Positions 49,065-57,476 of a stretch of 64,000 nucleotides of DNA are shown here, piece after piece. The stretch's first letter is position 1; each line of letters opens with the position of its first letter. Below the pieces are notes generated by a model. That model was given only the letters and a program-made list of their open reading frames with translations. It was not told where the DNA came from and did not search any database. Origin of the DNA: Streptomyces vinaceus (GTDB lineage: Bacteria; Actinomycetota; Actinomycetes; Streptomycetales; Streptomycetaceae); assembly GCF_008704935.1 (NCBI RefSeq), contig NZ_CP023692.1, forward strand, positions 5,893,501-5,957,500, given 5' to 3'. A program made the translations under genes and the position numbers.

Positions 49065-49736
49065 CTAGGCCGCCTTCGCCTTGGTGGCGTACATGTCCAC
49101 GTACTCCTGGCCCGAGAGCCGCATGACCTCGGCCATCACCGAGTCCGTGACGGCGCGCAGCACGTAGCGGTCGCGGTCCATGCCCTCGTAGCGGGAGAAC
49201 TCCATCGGCTCGCCGAAGCGGATGGTCACCCGGCCCGGGCGCGGCATGCCCTTGCCGCCCGGCTGGAGCTTGTCGGTGCCGATCACCGCGAAGGGGACCA
49301 CGGGGGCGCCGGTCATCAGGGTCAGGCGGGCGATGCCGGTGCGGCCGCGGTAGAGGCGGCCGTCGGGGGAGCGGGTGCCCTCGGGGTAGATGCCGAAGAT
49401 CTTGCCCTCTTCGAGGATGCGGCGGCCGGTCATCAGGGCGGCGACGCCGCCGTTGGCGCCGTCACGGTCGACCGGGATCATGCCCGACCCGGTGAAGAAC
49501 CAGGCCATGGCGCGGCCCTTGACGCCCTTGCCCGTCACGTACTCGTCCTTGCCGATGAAGTGGACCGTACGGTCGCACACCAGCGGAAGGATCATGGAGT
49601 CGATGAAGGTGAGGTGGTTGCCCGCCAGGATCACCGGACCGGTGCCCGGGATGTTCTCGATGCCCTCCACACGGGTGCGGAACATCATGCGCATGACCGG
49701 TCCGACAGTGGCTTTGATGAGCGATGTACGGAACAA
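49065..49736 (-). CDS. 1-acyl-sn-glycerol-3-phosphate acyltransferase (PlsC family)
   Basis: A 223-residue phospholipid acyltransferase. The catalytic NHLTFID (H41, D46) fits the HX4D motif, and glycerol-phosphate binding EGTRSPDG is at 119-126. The TTG at 49736 is chosen because GGAGGG lies about 6 nt upstream; an upstream ATG (49874) adds 46 poorly conserved residues. A hydrophobic N-terminal segment may anchor it. Only 3 nt separate it from the convergent gene. Confidence 0.85.
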   Translation of the reverse strand: MFRTSLIKATVGPVMRMMFRTRVEGIENIPGTGPVILAGNHLTFIDSMILPLVCDRTVHFIGKDEYVTGKGVKGRAMAWFFTGSGMIPVDRDGANGGVAALMTGRRILEEGKIFGIYPEGTRSPDGRLYRGRTGIARLTLMTGAPVVPFAVIGTDKLQPGGKGMPRPGRVTIRFGEPMEFSRYEGMDRDRYVLRAVTDSVMAEVMRLSGQEYVDMYATKAKAA

Positions 49737-49997
49737 CGTGAGCCCTCCGGCATCGAAACGCGATTTTCGCACCACACGGGGGTAGTGCAGGTGAGGACGA
49801 TACTCGCGGGTCAGCTCCGAGTGCACATCGGGTTCACGAGGTGGATACGCAGTGTTGACGCGCGTTTGCGCCATGTTCCCCGCAGGCCCACCCCCGCGCC
49901 ACCGGCCGCTGCCTACGATCGGCGTGCCGAACCGGGCCGCCGGGACCCGGAGATCCCGGGTGCCCCCAGGCCCTCTCAGACGACTGGAGTGGCACTC

Positions 49998-51218
49998 ATG
50001 ACGCAGGGTGGGGCAGCACGGCGCACGGTCCTGGGAGCGGCCGTCCTGGCAGCGGGCGGCGGCATGGCGGGACTCGCGGCGGGATCCGCCTCGGCGACGC
50101 CGTCATCAGCCGGGCAGGCAGGGCAGGCAGGGCAGGCCGGGCGGGCCGCGGAGGAGGCCTACGCGGCCGACGTACGGCACGGCGGCGGGTACCGGGACCT
50201 CCCCGTCCCGCTGGTCATCGGCCACCGCGGGGCCAGCGGCTACCGGCCCGAGCACACCCTCGGCTCGTACCAGCTCGCCCTCGACCTGGGCGCGGACGTC
50301 GTCGAGCAGGACCTGGTGCCCACCAAGGACGGGCACCTGGTGTGCCGCCACGAGAACGAGATCGGCGGCACCACCGACGTCGCCGACCACCCCGAGTTCG
50401 CCTCGCGGCGTACGACCAAGTCGGTCGACGGGGTCGCGATCACGGGCTGGTTCACCGAGGACTTCACCCTCGCCGAACTGAAGACCCTGCGGGCGAAGGA
50501 GCGCATCCCCGCCGTCCGCCAGCGCAACACCCTCTACGACGGCCGGTGGGACGTGCCCACGTTCGAAGAGGTGCTGCGCTGGGCCGACCGCGAGGGCAGG
50601 CGCCGGGGCAGGCGCGTCTGGCTGCACGTCGAGACCAAGCACCCCACGTACTTCCGCTCCCTGGGCCTCGGCCTCGAAGAGCCCCTCGCCGAACTGCTGC
50701 GCCGCTACGGCCGCGACGGGCGGGGCGCCCCGCTCTTCCTGCAGTCCTTCGAGCCGTCCAGCATCCAGCGGCTCTCCCGGCTGGTCTCCGCGCCGCGCGT
50801 GGTCCTGCTGTCCGCCGCCGGCACCCGGCCCTGGGACTTCGAACAGGCCAAGGACCCGCGTACCGTCTCGGACCTGGTCAAGCCCGAGGGCCTGAAGTGG
50901 ATCGCCGGATTCGCCCAGGGCATCGGCCCCACCATGGACCTGATCCTCCCGCGTGACGCGTCCGGAAAGCTGTCCGCGCCGACCACGCTGGTCAGGGACG
51001 CCCACGCCCGCGGGCTCGTGCTGCACCCCTACACCGCGCGCAACGAGAACACCTTCCTGCCGGCCGAGTACCGCAAGGGCACCGACCCGAACGCGTACGG
51101 GGACGCCTTCGGCGCCTTCAAGGCGTACTTCGAGCAGGGCATCGACGGCATCTTCACCGACAACGCGGACACCGGGCTGCTCGCGGCGGAGGCCTTCCGC
51201 CCGGGCCGCGGCCGGTAG
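49998..51218 (+). CDS. Secreted glycerophosphodiester phosphodiesterase
   Basis: A 406-residue Tat-exported enzyme (R8-R9 in AARRTVLGAA, signal to about residue 33) that hydrolyses glycerophosphodiesters to glycerol-3-phosphate. It has the GDPD signatures HRGASGYRPEHT (76-87), EQDLVPTKDGHLV and HVETKHP. A threefold 9-nt repeat (GGGCAGGCA) near 50112-50138 encodes the linker GQAGQAGQAG after the signal. It may supply phosphate or recycle teichoic acid/lipid head groups. Confidence 0.9.
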   Translation: MTQGGAARRTVLGAAVLAAGGGMAGLAAGSASATPSSAGQAGQAGQAGRAAEEAYAADVRHGGGYRDLPVPLVIGHRGASGYRPEHTLGSYQLALDLGADVVEQDLVPTKDGHLVCRHENEIGGTTDVADHPEFASRRTTKSVDGVAITGWFTEDFTLAELKTLRAKERIPAVRQRNTLYDGRWDVPTFEEVLRWADREGRRRGRRVWLHVETKHPTYFRSLGLGLEEPLAELLRRYGRDGRGAPLFLQSFEPSSIQRLSRLVSAPRVVLLSAAGTRPWDFEQAKDPRTVSDLVKPEGLKWIAGFAQGIGPTMDLILPRDASGKLSAPTTLVRDAHARGLVLHPYTARNENTFLPAEYRKGTDPNAYGDAFGAFKAYFEQGIDGIFTDNADTGLLAAEAFRPGRGR

Positions 51219-51345
51219 GCGGGCGGCGACGGCTTTCGGCCGACGCCGACGCCCCGCACCGTCAACAGATAAGCGGAATATCACGTACGGGTGGGCTGTG
51301 CCGGGTGGGGAAACCGCCGGGCCCGGCCCGCGCGTCCCGCCCGGC

Positions 51346-51861
51346 ATGGACCTGCTGAAGGACTCCGACCTCCTGAACGAACTGGGCCCGCTGCTCTCCG
51401 CCGAGGCGGCGGCGGAGGCCCCGGGCGCGGGAGTGGAAGCCGCCGACCTGGAGCAAGCAGTCTGGGTCAGGCTGCTGGAACACGACCCCGCCCCGGCCGA
51501 ACCGGCCCGCTGGCTGCGCCGCGCTGTCCGCGCCGAAGCCCGGCTCGCCCGGCGCCGCGCCCGCCGCGAGATCCCGTACGGCGGCCGTCCCGGCAGCGCG
51601 GGCGCGGGGCCCGAGGACGCGCTGCTGCACGGGGAGGAGAACCGGGCCCTCCGATCGGCCGTCGCCCGATTGCCCGGACGCTGTCCGGAGCTCATGGGGG
51701 CACTTCTTTCGCCCAGAGACCTCACCTACCGTGAAATCGCAGGAGAGTTGGGTATCTCACAAGGAAGTTTGGGACCCGTGCGTTCCCGTTGCCTGGGATG
51801 TCTGCGCAGAATGCTCGCGTCAGAGGTTGCGGCTCCTCGCCTTCGGGGAAGGGAGCGGTAG
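51346..51861 (+). CDS. Sigma-70 family-like protein
   Basis: A 171-residue protein with weak sigma region 2 similarity (about 30-75, EAADLEQAVWVRLLEHDP, WLRRAVRAEARLARRR) and a clear region 4 HTH at about 125-160 (LTYREIAGELGISQGSLGPVRSRCLGCLRRML). It is ECF-like in size, but region 2 is short and no anti-sigma gene is adjacent. The start is uncertain: ATG 51346 has no ribosome site, and GTG 51298 is an in-frame alternative behind TATCAC (51279-51284). Confidence 0.65.
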   Translation: MDLLKDSDLLNELGPLLSAEAAAEAPGAGVEAADLEQAVWVRLLEHDPAPAEPARWLRRAVRAEARLARRRARREIPYGGRPGSAGAGPEDALLHGEENRALRSAVARLPGRCPELMGALLSPRDLTYREIAGELGISQGSLGPVRSRCLGCLRRMLASEVAAPRLRGRER

Positions 51862-51898
51862 ACCAATGGGCTACCAGGTGAGCGGGAGGCATGCGCAC

Positions 51899-52405
51899 AT
51901 GGGCATGAGCGTGACCATTTCGGCGGCAGCTGCCGAGGACACTGAGCAGATCCTCAAACTGCAGTACCTGGCGTTCCAGCGTGAGGCCGAGCTGTACGGC
52001 AACTACCGTATCCAGCCGCTCACCCAGACCCTGGACTCCCTCAAGGCGGAGCTGGAGTCGGACACGGTGCTCGTGGCCCGGCTCGGCGACGAAGTGGTCG
52101 GAACCGTGCGCGGCAGCGTCGACGAGGACGGCACCGGCAAGATCGCCAAGCTCTGCGTCCACCCGCGCCTGCAGGGCCACGGGCTCGGTGCCCGGCTGCT
52201 GCGCGCCGTCGAGGAGGCCCTCGCGGGCCACGCGGAGACCACGCGCTTCCGCCTGCACACCGGTCACAAGAGCGAGTCCAACCTGCGCCTGTACCGCAAC
52301 GCCGGCTACGTACAGGTCGGCGGCCGCACGGCCTCCGACGGCGTGCGCCTGGTCATCCTGGAGAAGGAGGCCACCGACGCGGCCGACTTCGCGGTCAGCG
52401 CCTGA
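51899..52405 (+). CDS. GNAT N-acetyltransferase
   Basis: A 168-residue acetyltransferase with the acetyl-CoA loop KLCVHPRLQGHGLGARLLRAVEEAL (Q/RxxGxG/A pattern) and NLRLYRNAGYVQVG near the C-terminus. GGGAGG is 9 nt before the ATG; ATG 51905 and 51866 are alternatives. It follows the sigma-like gene by 37 nt. Acceptor unknown. Confidence 0.85.
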   Translation: MGMSVTISAAAAEDTEQILKLQYLAFQREAELYGNYRIQPLTQTLDSLKAELESDTVLVARLGDEVVGTVRGSVDEDGTGKIAKLCVHPRLQGHGLGARLLRAVEEALAGHAETTRFRLHTGHKSESNLRLYRNAGYVQVGGRTASDGVRLVILEKEATDAADFAVSA

Positions 52406-52420
52406 AGTCCCTGACCGCCC

Positions 52421-52837
52421 TCAGCGCTTGGCGCGCAGCCAGAGCATCCCGGTGATCGGCAGGATCACCGGGATGAACAGGTAGCCCATCCCGAAGTCCG
52501 ACCACACGGTCGCGTCCGGGAAGGCCTCGGGCCGCACCAGCGTCCAGGTGCCCACGGCCAGTACGCCGGCCAGCTCGGCGGCGCAGCACAAGAGCGCCGC
52601 CCTGCGGGCCGTCTCCCCGCCGCGGACCAGCGAGTACGTGATGAAGGCGTAGACCAGGGCCGCCGCGCCGGACAGCGAGTACGCCAGCGGCGCCCGGCCG
52701 AACTCGGTGGAGATCTGGTAGGCCGAGCGCGACAGCGCGCCCACCACCATCACCCCGTACAGCCAGACCAGCAGCAGTCCCGGTCCGGAGACCAGCCGCT
52801 TGCGTGCGCCCGCGGGGGCGGTCGTCGTGTCAGGCAC
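52421..52837 (-). CDS. Small membrane protein (four helices)
   Basis: A 138-residue protein with four transmembrane helices (about 20-36, 54-70, 81-98 and 115-132). GTG start overlapping the stop of the upstream membrane gene by 8 nt, so they are likely coupled. No family recognised. Confidence 0.65.
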   Translation of the reverse strand: MPDTTTAPAGARKRLVSGPGLLLVWLYGVMVVGALSRSAYQISTEFGRAPLAYSLSGAAALVYAFITYSLVRGGETARRAALLCCAAELAGVLAVGTWTLVRPEAFPDATVWSDFGMGYLFIPVILPITGMLWLRAKR

Positions 52838-53198
52838 CGGGGGTCCCCCAGATGTCGTAGAGGCGTACTTCCAGGACCGCGAGGACGAGTGCGCCCGCGG
52901 CCACCGTCACCGAACCCCACTTGGTCCGCTCGCTCAGCGAGAGCAGCCCGGCGGCCGGGACCGCCGCGAAGGCGCCGACCAGGTAGGCCACGAAGATCAC
53001 CGCGCCCTCGTCGGGCTCGCCGCCCCGGGCCAGCTCGACCACGCCGACCACCAGCTGGGCCAGGGCCAGCAGGGCCACCACGCCCATGCCGATGAAGTGC
53101 CAGTCCTTGGTGGGCTGGTCTCGCAGGGCGGCGAATCCGCACCAGGCGGCGAGGGCGAGTGCGGCCGCGCCGAGGGCGACCGTCAGGGCGTCGAGCAT
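52830..53198 (-). CDS. Small membrane protein (four helices)
   Basis: A 122-residue protein with four transmembrane helices (about 5-23, 37-54, 67-85 and 98-113). It forms a coupled pair with the following membrane gene; the two may be subunits of one complex. Function unknown. Confidence 0.65.
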   Translation of the reverse strand: MLDALTVALGAAALALAAWCGFAALRDQPTKDWHFIGMGVVALLALAQLVVGVVELARGGEPDEGAVIFVAYLVGAFAAVPAAGLLSLSERTKWGSVTVAAGALVLAVLEVRLYDIWGTPGA

Positions 53199-53266
53199 GC
53201 AGCGAGGGTATTACGGGCCGAAAGACCCGGTGCGCGCACCCCTGGGCGCGGGCTGTGCCGGAGGGC

Positions 53267-53484
53267 ATGAACCTGCACGCCGAAGCGCTGCTGTTCGACG
53301 ACGACGCAACCTCGTCTCCGCCATGGAGTCCGTCGACCGAGCCGCCGGGATGCGGACCGTGGCCTTGACCACAACGCACCCCGTCGGCGGGCTGGAGGCG
53401 GACCTGGTCGAACGGGACCTCTTGGCGGTGTCCGTGCAGGTCAGCGAGGACGGGCTCGGGGGGTCCGCGGAGTGCCCGAGCTGA
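53267..53484 (+). pseudogene. Broken HAD-family sugar-phosphatase gene
   Basis: GGAGGGC directly precedes ATG 53267. The frame reads MNLHAEALLFDDDAT; a one-base loss within what should be DGTLVS then moves the rest (LVSAMESVDR) to another frame. That frame continues straight into the protein end AGMRTVALTTTHPVGGL...VSVQVSEDG. About 150 central residues normally found between these parts are gone. Both a frameshift and an internal deletion are present, so no active enzyme is made. Confidence 0.7.
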
Positions 53485-53532
53485 CCGGAGCGTCCGGTAT
53501 GCGGCCACAATCCGTCCGCTATCCGGACAGCT

Positions 53533-53563
53533 TTGATCGGTGACGGGATACGTCTGCTTTACT
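53533..53563 (+). promoter_or_regulatory. metNIQ leader promoter
   Basis: TTGATC (53533-53538) and TTTACT (53558-53563) are separated by 19 nt. The -10 ends 7 nt before ATG 53571, so transcription should begin at the leader peptide start codon. A GTCCG/CGGAC inverted repeat (53514-53528) lies upstream. Confidence 0.5.
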
Positions 53564-53570
53564 GGGGCCC

Positions 53571-53657
53571 ATGACCACGACGAGCAGCCGCACCCTTGCG
53601 ACCGAGGCGACGATGACGCCCGGTGCTCGTTGTATGTGTCGAATGTGCGCCTTCTGA
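53571..53657 (+). CDS. Cys/Met-rich leader peptide of metNIQ
   Basis: A 28-residue open frame without Shine-Dalgarno, starting at the likely transcript start. It begins MTTTSSRT and ends CMCRMCAF: three cysteine and two methionine codons in the last eight. The stop is followed 16 nt later by a hairpin. Short peptides with terminal cysteine-rich ends occur before actinobacterial sulfur genes, where ribosome slowing at cysteine codons may alter downstream expression. That function is inferred here, not shown. Confidence 0.6.
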   Translation: MTTTSSRTLATEATMTPGARCMCRMCAF

Positions 53658-53673
53658 GGGTCCCTCTCCCTGC

Positions 53674-53695
53674 GTCTCGCGCCCCGAAGCGAGAC
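53674..53695 (+). promoter_or_regulatory. Hairpin behind the leader peptide
   Basis: GTCTCGC/GCGAGAC with an 8-nt loop, 16 nt past the peptide stop. No T-run follows. The remaining 154 nt to metN are GC-rich with only weak further structures, and no SAM riboswitch core is evident. Confidence 0.45.
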
Positions 53696-53849
53696 CCGGC
53701 CGAGCCCGTCCACGCACCCCGGACCGCTCCTGCCCCGCGCACGCGTCGACGTCGTCCCTTTGTGACGGTTCGACCCGTATCGCGTCCCCAGATGTTTGCC
53801 CCGTGCCGGCACCCCGCTGCGCCGCGCACTCGACAGCGACGGAATTCCT

Positions 53850-54914
53850 GTGATCACCACATCGGGCCTCACGAAGGTCTACCAGTCCCGTGGCCGCGAG
53901 GTCACCGCCCTGGACGGCGTCGATCTGCACGTCCGCGAGGGCGAGGTCTACGGAGTCATCGGCCAGAGCGGCGCCGGCAAGTCCTCCCTGATCCGCTGCG
54001 TGAACCTGCTGGAGCGCCCCACCACCGGCACCGTGACCGTGGACGGCGTCGACCTCACCGCGCTCGCCGGCCGCGGCCGCCGCGCAGGCAAGGAGCTGCG
54101 CGAGGCGCGCAGCCGCATCGGCATGGTCTTCCAGCACTTCAACCTGCTGTCCTCGCGCACCGTCCAGGGCAACATCGAGCTGCCCCTGGAGATCCTCGGG
54201 GTCTCCGGCCGCGAGCGCTCCCGCAAGGCACTCGAACTGCTCGACCTCGTCGGCCTCTCCGACAAGGCCAAGGCCTACCCCGGCCAGCTCTCCGGCGGCC
54301 AGAAGCAGCGCGTCGGCATCGCCCGCGCCCTGGCCGGCGACCCCAAGGTGCTCCTCTCCGACGAGGCCACCAGCGCCCTGGACCCCGAGACCACCCGCTC
54401 GATCCTCCAGCTGCTGCGCGACCTCAACCAGCAGCTCGGCCTGACCGTCCTGCTGATCACCCACGAGATGGACGTCGTCAAGACCGTCTGCGACTCGGCC
54501 GCGCTCATGAAGCAGGGCCGGATCATCGAGTCCGGCACCGTCTCCGAACTCCTCGCCACCCCCGGCTCCGAGCTCGCCGGCGAGCTGTTCCCCGTCAGCG
54601 GCGCCGCCACCGGTCCCGACCGCACGGTCGTCGACGTCACCTTCCACGGTGAGGCCGCCACCCAGCCGGTCATCTCCCAGCTGTCGCGGACGTACAACAT
54701 CGACATCTCGATCCTCGGCGCCGCGATGGACACCGTCGCCGGCCGCCAGATCGGCCGCATGCGCATCGAACTGCCCGGCCGCTACGAGGACAACGTCGTG
54801 CCCGTCGGCTTCCTGCGCGAACAGGGCCTCCAGGTGGACGTCGTCGAGGAAGAGGACGCCACCGGCGTGCTGGAGAACGAACTGGCCGCACTGGTCGAGG
54901 ATGGTGCCAAGTGA
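53850..54914 (+). CDS. metN: Methionine ABC transporter ATP-binding protein
   Basis: A 354-residue ATPase: Walker A GQSGAGKSS (38-46), signature LSGGQKQRV, Walker B DEATSALD, then a C-terminal NIL domain (about 265-345) that binds methionine and mediates trans-inhibition of uptake. GTG start with GGAA 7 nt upstream. Its stop overlaps the permease start, so metN and metI are coupled. Confidence 0.95.
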   Translation: MITTSGLTKVYQSRGREVTALDGVDLHVREGEVYGVIGQSGAGKSSLIRCVNLLERPTTGTVTVDGVDLTALAGRGRRAGKELREARSRIGMVFQHFNLLSSRTVQGNIELPLEILGVSGRERSRKALELLDLVGLSDKAKAYPGQLSGGQKQRVGIARALAGDPKVLLSDEATSALDPETTRSILQLLRDLNQQLGLTVLLITHEMDVVKTVCDSAALMKQGRIIESGTVSELLATPGSELAGELFPVSGAATGPDRTVVDVTFHGEAATQPVISQLSRTYNIDISILGAAMDTVAGRQIGRMRIELPGRYEDNVVPVGFLREQGLQVDVVEEEDATGVLENELAALVEDGAK

Positions 54915-55579
54915 CCTGGTCCGAGATGCAGCCCCTGCTCACCCAGGGCACGTACGACACCCTCTACATGGTGTTGTGGTCCACCCTGGTGACCGTCGCC
55001 GGCGGACTGCCCATCGGCATCCTCCTCGTCCTCACCGACAAGGGCGGCCTCCTGCAGAACCGGCCGCTCAACAAGGTCCTCGGCGTGATCGTGAACATAG
55101 GCCGCTCGCTGCCGTTCATCATCCTGCTGATCGCCCTGATCCCGGTCACCACCGCCGTCGTCGGCACCTTCATCGGCCCCACCGCCATGATCGTCCCGCT
55201 GGCCATCGGCGCCATCCCCTTCTTCGCCCGCCTCGTCGAGACGGCCGTCCGCGAGGTGGACCACGGTCTCGTCGAGGCCGTGGAATCCATGGGCGGCGGA
55301 GTCCCCACCCTCGTCGGCAAGGTGCTCCTGCCGCAGGCCCTGCCCTCGCTGGTCGCCGCCGTCACCACCACGCTGATCACCCTGATCGGGTACTCGGCCA
55401 TGGCCGGCGCGGTCGGCGGCGAAGGCCTGGGCTCCAAGGCCATCACCTACGGCTTCCAGCGGTTCGAGACCGGCTTCATGCTCGCCACCGTCGTGGTCCT
55501 GATCGCCATCGTCACGGTGATCCAGCTGATCGGCGACGGCGTGGTACGCCTGCTCGCCCGCCGCGGCCGGACAGCCTGA
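54911..55579 (+). CDS. metI: Methionine ABC transporter permease
   Basis: A 222-residue membrane permease with five or six helices and the ATPase-contact motif VREVDHGLVEAVESMGGGV (EAA-like loop). GTG start overlapping metN by 4 nt. Confidence 0.95.
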   Translation: MTWSEMQPLLTQGTYDTLYMVLWSTLVTVAGGLPIGILLVLTDKGGLLQNRPLNKVLGVIVNIGRSLPFIILLIALIPVTTAVVGTFIGPTAMIVPLAIGAIPFFARLVETAVREVDHGLVEAVESMGGGVPTLVGKVLLPQALPSLVAAVTTTLITLIGYSAMAGAVGGEGLGSKAITYGFQRFETGFMLATVVVLIAIVTVIQLIGDGVVRLLARRGRTA

Positions 55580-55672
55580 ACCGGGCCCACGCCACCCCTG
55601 AACCCCCTTCCCGAAAGCCCGCACTTGTCGTGCTTGGGCCTCCATCCGGAAAAAGCAAGAAAGGCACTCTTC

Positions 55673-56536
55673 GTGCGTAAGAACATCAAGGTCACCGCCC
55701 TCACCGCCGCGTCCGCCGCGCTCGCCCTCGGCCTCACCGCCTGCGGCAGCTCCTCGGACCCGTCCTCCACCAAGGCCGACGGCGGCAAGGTCGACGAGAG
55801 CAAGCCGCTCGTCATCGCCGCCTCCCCGAGCCCGCACGCCGACATCCTGAACTTCGTGAAGGACAAGCTGGCGGCCAAGGAGGGCCTCAAGCTGGAGGTC
55901 AAGGAGTTCACGGACTACGTGCTCCCCAACACCGCCACCGAGCAGGGCCAGGTCGACGGCAACTACTTCCAGCACAAGCCGTACCTCGACGACTTCAACA
56001 AGAAGAACGGCACCCACATCGTGCCCGTCGTGAACGTGCACCTGGAGCCCCTCGGCCTCTACTCCAAGAAGGTCAAGGCCCTCACCGACATCAAGGCCGG
56101 CCAGACCGTCGCCGTCCCCAACGACACCACCAACGAGGGCCGCGCGCTCCAGCTGCTCGCCGCCAACAACCTGATCACCCTCAAGGAGGGTGTCGGCACC
56201 GCCGCCAAGCTGTCCGACATCACCGACAAGAAGGGCCTGGAGTTCAAGGAGCTGGAGGCCGCCACGGTCCCGCGCGCCCTGAACGACGTGGACGCCGCGG
56301 TCATCAACGGCAACTACGCCCTGGAGGCCAAGCTCTCGCCCGCCAAGGACGCGCTGGTCCTGGAGAAGGCGGAGGGCAACCCGTACGCCAACTTCCTCGC
56401 GGTGAAGGCCGGCAACGAGAAGGACCCGCGGATCGAGAAGCTCGCCAAGCTCCTGGGCTCCGACGAGGTCAAGAAGTTCATCGAGGACAAGTACCAGGGC
56501 TCGGTCGTCCCCGCCTTCGGCACCCCGAAGGCCTGA
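55673..56536 (+). CDS. metQ: Methionine-binding lipoprotein
   Basis: A 287-residue NlpA-family substrate-binding lipoprotein. The lipobox LTAC (C24) ends a short signal; the mature part has ASPSPHADILNFVK and NYFQHKPYLDDFN, typical of MetQ. GTG with AAAGG 9 nt upstream. It follows metI by 93 nt and is closed by a hairpin. Confidence 0.95.
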   Translation: MRKNIKVTALTAASAALALGLTACGSSSDPSSTKADGGKVDESKPLVIAASPSPHADILNFVKDKLAAKEGLKLEVKEFTDYVLPNTATEQGQVDGNYFQHKPYLDDFNKKNGTHIVPVVNVHLEPLGLYSKKVKALTDIKAGQTVAVPNDTTNEGRALQLLAANNLITLKEGVGTAAKLSDITDKKGLEFKELEAATVPRALNDVDAAVINGNYALEAKLSPAKDALVLEKAEGNPYANFLAVKAGNEKDPRIEKLAKLLGSDEVKKFIEDKYQGSVVPAFGTPKA

Positions 56537-56551
56537 TACCGAACCGCTGAT

Positions 56552-56584
56552 CGGCCCCGTACGCCCCCCGGGCGTGCGGGGCCG
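56552..56584 (+). terminator. Terminator of metNIQ
   Basis: A 14-bp stem with one G-T pair and a CCCCG loop, 15 nt past the metQ stop. Confidence 0.75.
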
Positions 56585-56688
56585 AGCGCTGCCCGCTTCC
56601 GGGCAACCCGGCCGCCACATCACACCGCCGATGCTGCATGCTGTGCCTACGGCCCGCACAAAGGTCCAGCAACGGCATGGAGCTGCGC

Positions 56689-57372
56689 ATGACTACCACC
56701 TTCCCGGACGTCACCATCAGCACGGACCGGCTGGTGCTGCGCCCCTTCGACGGGGAGGACGTCAACGCGCTCGCCGAGATGATGAACGACGAGCACGTCA
56801 CCGCCTGGACCTCCGCGCCGCACCCCTACACCCGCGCCGACGCCCACGCCTGGGCCACCGCGCACTCCCACGCGGAGCGCACCGAGGGCAGAGGCATCGT
56901 TTTTGCCGTCGCCGAATTCCTCACCCAGCGCCTCGTCGGCATCGTGCACCTCAAGAACACCAACTGGCGTACCCGCAGCACCGAGGTGGGCTACGTGACC
57001 GCCCCCTGGGCCCGCGGCGAGGGCTACGCCAGCGAGTCCGTACTCGCCGTCGCCCAGTGGCTCTTCCACGACCAGCGCTTCGAACGCCTCGAACTGCGCA
57101 CCGCCGCCGACAACACCGCCTCCCAGCAGGTCGCCCAGAAGATCGGCTGCATCAGCGAGGGCGTCCTGCGCAACGCGTGGATGGTGCGCACCCAGACGCC
57201 CGACGGCTCCTGGACGGAAACCCGTACCGACCTCATCGTCTGGAGCCTGCTCCCCGAGGACATCGAGGACATGGACGAGTCGGACGGCTACAACGGCCAC
57301 GACGACTACGGATACGGACGCGGCGCCCAGGCGGGCGCCGGCGGCTACGCCGTGGGCGCCGACTGGAGCTGA
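56689..57372 (+). CDS. GNAT-family (RimJ/RimL-like) acetyltransferase
   Basis: A 227-residue protein with the RimJ/L pattern: TDRLVLRPF near the start, then EVGYVTAPWARGEGYASESVLAV (acetyl-CoA loop, about 96-118) and ELRTAADNTASQQVAQKIG. An acidic Tyr/Gly-rich tail of about 40 residues follows. GGAG lies about 6 nt before the chosen ATG; ATG 56677 is 12 nt earlier. Confidence 0.85.
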   Translation: MTTTFPDVTISTDRLVLRPFDGEDVNALAEMMNDEHVTAWTSAPHPYTRADAHAWATAHSHAERTEGRGIVFAVAEFLTQRLVGIVHLKNTNWRTRSTEVGYVTAPWARGEGYASESVLAVAQWLFHDQRFERLELRTAADNTASQQVAQKIGCISEGVLRNAWMVRTQTPDGSWTETRTDLIVWSLLPEDIEDMDESDGYNGHDDYGYGRGAQAGAGGYAVGADWS

Positions 57373-57476
57373 CCGGGCCGACCCGATGACCAGGTAGTCT
57401 CACCGTGCCTGGCGCCCCGCCCGCCGGCTCCCGCCGACGAAGCTCCGCCCGCCCCCACCCCAGGAGACTGACGACG

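Noticed and set aside
50112..50138. Three 9-nt repeats as a CRISPR or tandem element
   Set aside because: They are in frame in the glycerophosphodiesterase linker and have no spacers.
53765..53785. tRNA T-arm-like GGTTCGACCC
   Set aside because: No acceptor stem, D-arm or anticodon arm can be built around it.
53521..53849. SAM riboswitch before metN
   Set aside because: No SAM-I core (GA-rich helix junctions, T-run terminator) could be drawn; the leader peptide explains the region better.
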